Shown here: piece by piece, positions 16,531 through 22,102 of the stretch
How the letters are laid out: every line of letters starts with the position of its first letter
Numbering within the stretch: position 1 is the first letter of the stretch
Source: Hyphomicrobiales bacterium
GTDB taxonomy: Bacteria; Pseudomonadota; Alphaproteobacteria; Rhizobiales; JAKIUO01
NCBI GenBank assembly: GCA_027069645.1
Contig: JALXEI010000106.1
Location: 1 to 22,102 of the forward strand
DNA: 22,102 bases
Reading direction: 5' to 3'
Made by a program: the position numbers and the translations under genes
The notes under the pieces: generated by a model
What the model was told of the DNA's origin: nothing
Seen by the model: only the letters and a program-made list of their open reading frames with translations
Databases searched by the model: none

Positions 16531-16879
16531 TTCCATTCCGGCCCGGCCGCACGAGGGAGCATAAGGATCCTCTGTTTGCCGTTTCTCTTCCCGGACAGGC
16601 GATAGCGCCGTGGTGATCCGGGCGCGGCAAATATGGAGCAAGTTGGTAAAATGAACAAAAACAAAAGCATATCACTTGCGACACTGGACCCCGGCGCTGC
16701 GCTGTCGCTTGTCCGGGGAGCGGAGGGGGGATGACGCGAAGTTGCAATATTCGCTTCCCGGTCGAAGCGTAGCGAAGCACCGGGATCCAGAGCAGCGCGA
16801 CGGGACTTGTGGTATGATTTTAAACACACAGGATCCCGACCCTGACCCGGCTTGCTCACCATAATACGGGGCAGGAGCG
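16531..16879. other. Non-coding interval between convergent glnE and lytic transglycosylase genes
   Basis: No convincing gene on either strand. It holds an inverted pair of palindrome-like elements (16684-16790) and a weaker related sequence at 16829-16850. Confidence 0.6.
16684..16790. repeat. Inverted pair of dispersed-repeat-like elements
   Basis: The 39-base arm 16684-16722 (begins CTGGACCCCGG) is repeated in inverse orientation at 16752-16790 (reverse complement begins CTGGATCCCGG) with 28 of 39 positions matching. The arms are separated by 29 bases. The CTGGATCCCGG...CCGGG core looks like the short GC-rich palindromic elements scattered between genes in many alphaproteobacteria. A third, weaker partial copy, CAGGATCCCGACC..CCGG, is at 16829-16850. 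The pair could fold as a long hairpin and block read-through between the convergent genes. Whether the unit is repeated elsewhere in the genome cannot be seen here. Confidence 0.6.
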
Positions 16880-17923
16880 TCAAAAGGCACGGCTGTTTTT
16901 CAGAACGACACAATTGCCGCCCGCGGCTTTCAGACGCTTGCAGATTGCATTGGCGGCTGTCCGGGTTTTCGCGCCGATTCTGACCCGGTGGTAGACCCGG
17001 CGTCCGCGTCCCCTTTGTCGCGTGCTTTTCAGCACGATGCGCTTGCCGCCGATGATGCGGCCAAATCGGGTCTTGATGCGACGAAACTGTTTCATGGCCT
17101 GATGGCGTGAAAACGAACCGGCAAGCTGAACCCCCCAGGGCAGACGAGGCAGTCGTTTGCGAACCCGGCGTGTTCGGGCTGAGCCACGAGGTCCCCAGGA
17201 AACCTGAACAAGTCGCGGTTGCTCCCGGCGCAGGGCGATGGCCAGTTGCTGGCAGGCTGAAGCCGACATTTTCTTTTTGACCTTTATCCCCTTGAATTCA
17301 GCCTTGCCCTCGGCCCATTCATCAATCGTGTAGCCGGTGATGATGCGTACATAGTTGCGTGTTTCAAGAGGGATGTATCCGGTGCCATTGAGCCAGTCGA
17401 TAACGCGTCCGGAGCCGGCATTATAACCGGCAGCGGCAAAGCCGAGATTGCCGAGTTTGCGATGTAGCCAGGAAAGATACTGTGCCGATTTGATCAGCGC
17501 CTGCCCCGGTTCATAAGGATTTTCCAGCCCCCAGATTGCTGCTGTTCCCGGCATGAACTGGGCGATGCCTTCCGCACCTGCGGGCGAAACGGCATAAGGG
17601 TTAAAGCGGCTTTCCTGCCAGATCAGGCGGGCAAAGAACAGCGGTGGCAGTTTGTAGATGCGGGCCAGCCGGTCGAGGTCCTTGCAAATGCCCGAGCGCT
17701 TGTAGGCAATGCGCTTGCCTTTGGCCGGTGCTTTCTTGCGCCTTGCCGGTTTGTTCTCCGGTTTGTCCGTGCGCACAACCGGCCCGGACGTCACCGGTCC
17801 GGCCGGGGGGCGTATGTTGAAATCGGAAGCCGGTTCGGCAATTGCGGGGGATAGAGGCCCGCCGGCAATGCCCGGAAATGACGACAATAGGAGCAACAAC
17901 AGTGATATATTCAGATAACGCAT
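16880..17923 (-). CDS. Periplasmic soluble lytic transglycosylase (SLT) with C-terminal SPOR domain
   Basis: The 347-residue protein starts with a hydrophobic signal-peptide-like segment (about 1-30). A Pro/Lys/Arg-rich linker (40-75) leads to an SLT goose-lysozyme-like domain (about 78-205) with catalytic E104 in IWQESRFNPYAVSP, GAEGIAQFMPGTA (116-128) and AGYNAGSGRV (165-174). A basic stretch (about 240-262) leads to a C-terminal SPOR domain (about 262-342: WGVQLAGSFSRHQAM ... ICKRLKAAGGNCVVLK). SLT enzymes cleave peptidoglycan between MurNAc and GlcNAc with 1,6-anhydro product; SPOR domains bind denuded glycan strands at septa. The combination suggests septal or remodelling activity in the periplasm. 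No strong ribosome binding site precedes ATG 17923. It is convergent with glnE and divergent from the EF-hand gene. The exact physiological role is inferred. Confidence 0.92.
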   Translation of the reverse strand: MRYLNISLLLLLLSSFPGIAGGPLSPAIAEPASDFNIRPPAGPVTSGPVVRTDKPENKPARRKKAPAKGKRIAYKRSGICKDLDRLARIYKLPPLFFARLIWQESRFNPYAVSPAGAEGIAQFMPGTAAIWGLENPYEPGQALIKSAQYLSWLHRKLGNLGFAAAGYNAGSGRVIDWLNGTGYIPLETRNYVRIITGYTIDEWAEGKAEFKGIKVKKKMSASACQQLAIALRREQPRLVQVSWGPRGSARTRRVRKRLPRLPWGVQLAGSFSRHQAMKQFRRIKTRFGRIIGGKRIVLKSTRQRGRGRRVYHRVRIGAKTRTAANAICKRLKAAGGNCVVLKNSRAF

Positions 17924-18131
17924 GATACAGACATATCACGATCAGGCCGAACGGCAACCCCAAAACAACCGTAAAAGGGCAGCTATTGGACTTGTCCCGC
18001 ATTTCTCGCCATATCGCGGGTTAAATTCAGACAAACAGATGAATTTCTGATAATCTGAATATAGCCTGTTGCAGAGGGCGGCAACAAAAAACCGCATTCG
18101 TGCGGAAACCGGAACGAAAAAGGAGATCGAA

Positions 18132-18800
18132 ATGTCAAAAACACGACTTGTTCTGATAACGGGAGCTGTTGCCGGTGGAGCCGCCCTCATGGCCGGGATA
18201 GCGGGTGGCGCTTTTGCCTTTGGACAGGGACCGATGGGACCGGGAGGTGCTGCAACGGGCGCCCCGGCCATGATGATGCGACATTTTGGCCGCAACCACC
18301 ATATGGGCGGTCACAGGCGGCGCGGCATGTTGCGCCATGCCGATGCCAACGGAGACGGGGTGATTACCCGGGAGGAAGCGACAGCCCGCCGCATGCAGCG
18401 CTTCAACCGCTTTGATCTGGACAAAGACGGCTCTGTGACAGAGCAGGAGGCCATTGAAGCCCTTGTCAGACGTTTTCGGGGACGGGTTCAGCGCCGTATC
18501 CGCAGTTTTGACGCCAATGGTGATGGCAGGGTGACGAGAGAGGAATTTAACGCGCCGGTTCTTGAACGTTTTTCATGGCGTGACAGCAATGGTGATGGCA
18601 AGCTGACCCGCGACGAAATGCCTGGTATGACCGGAGGCTGGCGAGGGCCGGGGCGCGGGTCTCATGGCGGTCCTGGCGGTTTTGGCCCCGGAAGGCCGCA
18701 GATGCAGGGGCCACGTCCTGGCATGATGGGGCCCGGGACGGGAATGAGACGACCGGGGCCAGGATGGTATCCCGGTCAGGGGGCGGCACCTCGCCAGTAA
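18132..18800 (+). CDS. Secreted or periplasmic EF-hand protein with four calcium-binding loops
   Basis: The 222-residue protein has an N-terminal hydrophobic segment (about 5-30, ending AGGAFAFG) that looks like a signal peptide. Four canonical 12-residue EF-hand loops follow: D71-E82 (DANGDGVITREE), D95-E106 (DLDKDGSVTEQE), D127-E138 (DANGDGRVTREE) and D151-E162 (DSNGDGKLTRDE). All keep acidic residues at positions 1, 3 or 5 and 12, so calcium binding is likely. The region before the loops is His/Met/Arg rich, and the C-terminal tail (about 165-222) is a low-complexity Gly/Pro/Met/Arg stretch. ATG 18132 is chosen for the strong AAGGAG upstream (18119-18124). The family is common in alphaproteobacterial envelopes but has no established function. 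A probable lipoprotein gene follows after 97 bases. Confidence 0.88.
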   Translation: MSKTRLVLITGAVAGGAALMAGIAGGAFAFGQGPMGPGGAATGAPAMMMRHFGRNHHMGGHRRRGMLRHADANGDGVITREEATARRMQRFNRFDLDKDGSVTEQEAIEALVRRFRGRVQRRIRSFDANGDGRVTREEFNAPVLERFSWRDSNGDGKLTRDEMPGMTGGWRGPGRGSHGGPGGFGPGRPQMQGPRPGMMGPGTGMRRPGPGWYPGQGAAPRQ

Positions 18801-18897
18801 ATCCGGGATCATCACAGCATGGTCGCAGTTCGCCGCTACTGTTGAAGTTGCAAGGCCGGGAATAAAGCCGGGTGGAGCGGATTTGCGAGGTTCGGGA

Positions 18898-19353
18898 ATG
18901 GCGAGAAGCACGGGGCAGGGCATGAGCCTGCCAATAATATTACCCGTTCTGGCGGCGGCACTGATCGTTAACGGATGTGGTTCGCACGCAGGGTCGGTGC
19001 CTTCCGGTCTTTCGGGAAAACATGCGATCGCCCTGACGCCGCAACAGCATGAAATTGTCGATCAGGGTGTAGGCGAGATGATGGACAGGGTTATGCCCGG
19101 CAGCAGCAGGGAAATGCGCTTGCGCGGCATCCATGCCTTTGTTTTGAAGCCCGGCGGCCCTGTGCAGGTTTGTGGAGATGTCACCCCGGGCAGCGGGTCG
19201 GTGGGGGAGCTTCGCAAAACATTTCCCTGGTATCTCGAACTGGAAAACCGCAATGGTGTCCCGGTCGCCAGACGCGGCCAGGTTGGCTCCGACAAGCTGA
19301 AAAGGGCAAAGGTTCTTTTTCTCTGTCGCGATGATCGTTTGCAGCAGGGTTAG
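18898..19353 (+). CDS. Probable small lipoprotein of unknown function
   Basis: The 151-residue product has a basic N-terminus followed by a hydrophobic segment (about 9-25) and a cysteine in LIVNGC (C27), a plausible if imperfect lipobox. The mature part contains two further cysteines, in VQVCGDV and LFLCRDD, that could form a disulfide in the periplasm. I do not recognise a family. ATG 18898 is preferred (GAGG just upstream and an Arg before the hydrophobic stretch); a TTG at 18883 with GGAGCGG and an ATG at 18922 are alternatives. It lies 97 bases after the EF-hand gene on the same strand, possibly cotranscribed. Its end overlaps the end of the convergent HxlR gene by four bases. Confidence 0.65.
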   Translation: MARSTGQGMSLPIILPVLAAALIVNGCGSHAGSVPSGLSGKHAIALTPQQHEIVDQGVGEMMDRVMPGSSREMRLRGIHAFVLKPGGPVQVCGDVTPGSGSVGELRKTFPWYLELENRNGVPVARRGQVGSDKLKRAKVLFLCRDDRLQQG

Positions 19354-19865
19354 GAATTATCCTTAAAAAGTTTCGGATTGACACTGATCCGGCGCAGCTC
19401 TTCCAGCTCCTTTTCGCTGGCCCCGGGACCGGGTGTCGGTCGCATATTGCGGGCGTTCAGTTCGCCCTTGCAATGTGAACAAACCAGTTGTGGCATGGTT
19501 TTGTGTCCACAATCCCTGTGGACGAAGACCACGGGAATATCTTCGCCACGAGTCTGCCAGCGGTCCCCCCATTTCATCAGGCTGAGCAAAACGGGAAAAA
19601 GGTCGCGGCCCTTTTCCGTCAGACGATATTCATGACGCAGGGGATTGTCCTGATAGGCGACTTTTTTCAATATGCCTTCTGCGGTCAGGCGTTGCAGGCG
19701 GTTGGTCAGCACTTTGCGCGAGATGCCAAGATGAGAGCGAAACGCTTCGAAACGGCGTACACCATAAAAAACATCACGTAATATCAACAAGGTCCACCAT
19801 TCCCCGATAATATCAAGGGTGCGTGCGACAGAGCAGTGCATATCTGAAAAGGAGCTTCTTTGCAT
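19350..19865 (-). CDS. HxlR-family winged helix-turn-helix transcriptional regulator
   Basis: The 171-residue protein begins with the HxlR signature: CSVARTLDIIGEWWTLLILRDV (11-32), a recognition region RFEAFRSHLGISRKVLTNRLQRL (38-60) and the wing with HEYRLTEKGRDLFPVL (78-93). HxlR proteins are dimeric DNA-binding regulators that often sense quinones, aldehydes or oxidants through an N-terminal cysteine, equivalent in position to C11. This protein has an extra C-terminal segment (about 110-140) with a HRDCGH...CSHC pattern (H117, C119, H121, C129, C132) that looks like a zinc-binding knuckle. Start: ATG 19863-19865 with AGGA seven bases upstream. It is divergent from the alpha/beta hydrolase at 19948, separated by 82 bases full of inverted repeats, which suggests that it controls both. 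Confidence 0.9.
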   Translation of the reverse strand: MQRSSFSDMHCSVARTLDIIGEWWTLLILRDVFYGVRRFEAFRSHLGISRKVLTNRLQRLTAEGILKKVAYQDNPLRHEYRLTEKGRDLFPVLLSLMKWGDRWQTRGEDIPVVFVHRDCGHKTMPQLVCSHCKGELNARNMRPTPGPGASEKELEELRRISVNPKLFKDNS

Positions 19866-19879
19866 TTTTTGTCCTAAAA

Positions 19880-19936
19880 GGTTTCCTTAAGAGACTTATT
19901 GGTTTATATAGTGAGTTTCCTGAGGAAACCAATAAG
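19880..19936. promoter_or_regulatory. Nested inverted repeats between HxlR regulator and hydrolase: probable operator
   Basis: A perfect 11-bp inverted repeat, CTTATTGGTTT (19895-19905) and AAACCAATAAG (19926-19936), encloses a TATATA/TATAGT element and a perfect palindrome GTTTCCTGAGGAAAC (19915-19929). A further GTTTCCT half-site at 19881-19887 is 34 bases, about three helical turns, from the second copy at 19915. TATAGT (19907-19912) could be the -10 box of the hydrolase gene, placing the palindrome on the transcription start. Binding by the adjacent HxlR protein is inference from the divergent arrangement. Confidence 0.65.
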
Positions 19937-19947
19937 GGCCTTGTTCG

Positions 19948-20799
19948 ATGAATCCCGTGCTTTTGAGATTTACAAGACTGTTTTTCTCCCTTGCCGGTCG
20001 GCTTTCGCCAGCAATGGCGACACGTTTGGCCGAAAGGTTGTTTACGCGTGTACCCTATTCGAAACGTCGCGAGAATGAAATCGACTTGCTGGAAGTGGCA
20101 AGGAAATTTACCGTGATTGCGGAAGACGGGACAGAGCTGGCGGCCTATCGCTGGGGGAACGACATGGATCCGGTTATTCTGTTCGTACATGGCTGGACGG
20201 CGACGGCTACATGTTTTTTGCGATTTATCGAGGCGTTTGTCGCCAAAGGCTACCAGGTTATTTCCTTCGATGCGACAGGTCACGGCAATAGTCGAGGTAA
20301 ACATGCGTCACTTCCCGTTTGGGCTGACAGTCTCCGGGCGGTAAACGCTGATATTGGTCATGTTGATACAATCGTCGGCCATTCGCTGGGAGCGGCAGCT
20401 ATTCTCATATCCCTTTCAAACGGCCTTGACACGGAAAGGGCCGTACTTCTTTCCCCGCCGACCAGCGTCAGGGAGATTCTTGAGAAATATGCTGCAATGA
20501 TTGCTCTGCCTGAAGGTGGTGCAGAACGTCTGTCGCGCTATTTATGGAAAAAATACAAATACAGCGCGGCCAGATACGGAGAAGACTGGGAAGATATCAT
20601 GTGCTCGAAATATACGGTGCCGACGCTTATTGTGCATGACAGGAACGACCGGGAAGTCGATATCGAAAATGCCCGCTGGCTTGCCCGTCGCTGGCCGCAG
20701 GCAGAATTTGTGGAAACGGAACGCCTTGGTCATCGCCGCATTTTGCTCAGTATGAAGGTTGTTTCGCTGGTGCTGGCATTCGTGCAAAAGGACAGATAA
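19948..20799 (+). CDS. Alpha/beta hydrolase
   Basis: The 283-residue protein has an alpha/beta-hydrolase fold: oxyanion loop VHGWTAT (80-86), FDATGHGNS (108-115), nucleophile elbow GHSLG with S146, an acid candidate in VHDRNDREVD (D231 or D234) and the catalytic His in LGHRRIL (H262). The N-terminal 50 residues (amphipathic, with LFFSLAGRL) may lie at the membrane. Substrates of such enzymes range from esters to thioesters and epoxides; none can be named. The divergent HxlR regulator suggests induction by a reactive or aromatic compound. ATG 19948 has AAGGG (19934-19938) upstream, which overlaps the right arm of the inverted repeat, so repressor binding would also cover the ribosome-binding region of the gene. 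Confidence 0.88.
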   Translation: MNPVLLRFTRLFFSLAGRLSPAMATRLAERLFTRVPYSKRRENEIDLLEVARKFTVIAEDGTELAAYRWGNDMDPVILFVHGWTATATCFLRFIEAFVAKGYQVISFDATGHGNSRGKHASLPVWADSLRAVNADIGHVDTIVGHSLGAAAILISLSNGLDTERAVLLSPPTSVREILEKYAAMIALPEGGAERLSRYLWKKYKYSAARYGEDWEDIMCSKYTVPTLIVHDRNDREVDIENARWLARRWPQAEFVETERLGHRRILLSMKVVSLVLAFVQKDR

Positions 20800-20802
20800 A
20801 GA

Positions 20803-20822
20803 CAGACCCGGTCGATGGTCTG
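20803..20822. terminator. Possible hairpin between convergent hydrolase and recQ
   Basis: CAGACC (20803-20808) pairs perfectly with GGTCTG (20817-20822) over an 8-base loop, in the 44-base gap between the two convergent genes. No T-run is present on either strand, so an intrinsic terminator is only a possibility. Confidence 0.3.
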
Positions 20823-20843
20823 AAGCAGGAGCAGGGCTGTCAG

Positions 20844-22102
20844 TCACGAGGCGATTTCGGCCAGCAGGCATTTCAGGATGCCGTAGTCATAACGGCCGTT
20901 CAGCGCCTCGAAGGCGGGTTTGAGTTTGCCTTCTTCAAGCGTGTTGGTGTCTTCAAAGGCGGCAAGAATTTCATCCTGTTCGGGCTTGTCGAGAGAAAGA
21001 ACCCCGGCCGCCTCGACAACTCCGGCTTCGATGCCCTCGGCGAAATGTTCGTAAACCGTCGATAGCGCCAGGTCGCGCTTTCTGGCTATGTCCGGCGGGG
21101 TGAGACCTTCCAGGTGCAGGACCAGGGTTTCGTTGATGGTATCCGACAATCTGTTGTCGAGGCGCTCGTCGAACGGTATTTTGTCAATCACTTTCATGAA
21201 TTTGCGGCCATAGCGCTTCAGTTTGCTGGTGCCAACGCCGCTGATATTGAGGAAATCTTCATCGGACAGGGGGCGACGCTGTGCCATTTCCATCAGCGAG
21301 GCATCGGAAAAAATCACATAGGGCGGCACATTCTGTCTGGCCGCCAGCCGGGTGCGCAAATCGCGCAGCGCCTCGAACAGGGGCCGGGCAGCAAAGGGCA
21401 GGGCACTGGCAGCAGTACGCGGACGGCGACTCTTTTCCTTTTTCGCCGGTTTGATGTTTTTGCGCAGGGCAAAAGGCATTTCCCCCTTCAGCCAGGGACG
21501 GGCCTTCTCCGTCAGCTTCAGCGAACCGTAATTTTCCTGATCGGCATAAAGGCAACCCAGTGAAATGAGCTGGCGGAACACGGCGCGCCATTCATTTTGC
21601 GAGAGATCCTTGCCAATGCCAAAAGTGCTTTGCCGGTTGTGGCCAAACTGCAAAATGCGGTCGGTTTCCTTGCCCTTCAACACGTCAATCAGATAGTTGA
21701 CACCAAAGCGTTGTTCGGTGCGATAAACGCAGGACAGGGCTTTTTGCGCGTCAACGCGGGCATCTCTGGTTTCGGGCGGATTGAGGCAATTATCGCAATT
21801 GCCGCAGGGTTCGGGCAGTTCTTCATCGAAATAGGCGAGAATGTCCTGGCGGCGACAGGAGGTTGTTTCGCACAGGGCCAGCATGGCGTTTAATTTGTCG
21901 TGCAGGACCTTTTTTTGCATCTCGTCAGCATCGCCACTATCGGTCATCTGGCGCAGCATGATCACGTCCTGCAAGTCGTAGGACATCCAGGCGCTGGCGG
22001 GCAGGCCATCGCGACCGGCGCGCCCCGTTTCCTGATAATAGGCTTCGATGTTTTTCGGCAGGTTCAAATGGGCAACAAAGCGCACGTCCGGCTTGTCGAT
22101 GC
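20844..22102 (-). CDS. recQ: ATP-dependent DNA helicase RecQ, C-terminal part (5' end beyond window)
   Basis: The frame is open to the right edge and begins within the second helicase domain (IDKPDVRFVAHLNLPKNIEAYYQETGRAGRDG: motifs V-VI, with the arginine finger QETGRAGRDG). Next comes the RecQ zinc site with the pattern C-x17-C-x2-C-x2-C (CRRQDILAYFDEELPEPCGNCDNC), a winged-helix domain, an HRDC domain (VIFSDASLMEMAQRRP ... NISGVGTSKLKRYG) and a C-terminal helix-turn-helix-like segment (LTPPDIARKRDLALSTVYEHF). RecQ unwinds DNA 3' to 5' in the RecF pathway and at stalled forks. The zinc, winged-helix and HRDC parts all look intact. The ATPase domain lies outside the window, so integrity of the whole gene cannot be judged. 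It is convergent with the hydrolase gene. Confidence 0.95.
   Translation of the reverse strand, partial: IDKPDVRFVAHLNLPKNIEAYYQETGRAGRDGLPASAWMSYDLQDVIMLRQMTDSGDADEMQKKVLHDKLNAMLALCETTSCRRQDILAYFDEELPEPCGNCDNCLNPPETRDARVDAQKALSCVYRTEQRFGVNYLIDVLKGKETDRILQFGHNRQSTFGIGKDLSQNEWRAVFRQLISLGCLYADQENYGSLKLTEKARPWLKGEMPFALRKNIKPAKKEKSRRPRTAASALPFAARPLFEALRDLRTRLAARQNVPPYVIFSDASLMEMAQRRPLSDEDFLNISGVGTSKLKRYGRKFMKVIDKIPFDERLDNRLSDTINETLVLHLEGLTPPDIARKRDLALSTVYEHFAEGIEAGVVEAAGVLSLDKPEQDEILAAFEDTNTLEEGKLKPAFEALNGRYDYGILKCLLAEIAS

Overview
The window looks like part of an alphaproteobacterial chromosome of moderate-to-high GC. This is inferred from protein style (glnE, a three-gene glcDEF glycolate oxidase, a soluble lytic transglycosylase with a SPOR tail, RecQ with a C-terminal helix-turn-helix) and not from any rRNA or marker tree. 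No tRNA, rRNA, CRISPR array, transposase or phage gene was seen.

Layout. (1) 1-1000, minus strand: a fragment of an RTX calcium-binding repeat protein abuts, out of frame, a truncated Gfo/Idh/MocA sugar dehydrogenase. Both are broken at the same point (about 619-628). (2) 1163-8018: a surface-polysaccharide locus. An O-antigen ligase/polymerase (minus) is divergent from a GT4 glycosyltransferase. A WbpM/CapD-type nucleotide-sugar dehydratase, a WecA/WbpL-type polyprenyl-phosphate sugar-1-phosphate transferase and a WbpV-type SDR reductase follow. Together they look like a route that makes a 6-deoxy-HexNAc sugar, loads it on undecaprenyl phosphate, extends it and polymerises or ligates it. The dehydratase lacks the usual M/YxxxK catalytic pair. 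(3) 8208-12245: glcD, glcE and glcF, tightly packed, with a candidate promoter and a long leader hairpin. (4) 12246-13466: a mostly non-coding stretch, a small membrane protein and a Cys-rich GDCCVxC protein. (5) 13532-16530: glnE, preceded by a 15-codon reading frame whose stop overlaps the glnE start. (6) 16531-16879: non-coding, with an inverted pair of palindromic elements. (7) 16880-19353: a periplasmic lytic transglycosylase (minus), then divergently a secreted four-EF-hand protein and a probable small lipoprotein. (8) 19350-20799: an HxlR regulator divergent from an alpha/beta hydrolase, with nested inverted repeats between them. (9) 20844-22102: the C-terminal part of recQ, running off the right edge.

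No single new multi-gene system stands out. The points most worth a second look are the altered active site of the dehydratase, the double-broken junction at the left end, the coupled leader frame before glnE, the glc leader hairpin and the nested operator of the HxlR/hydrolase pair. All functional statements are from reading the sequence; no database search was run.
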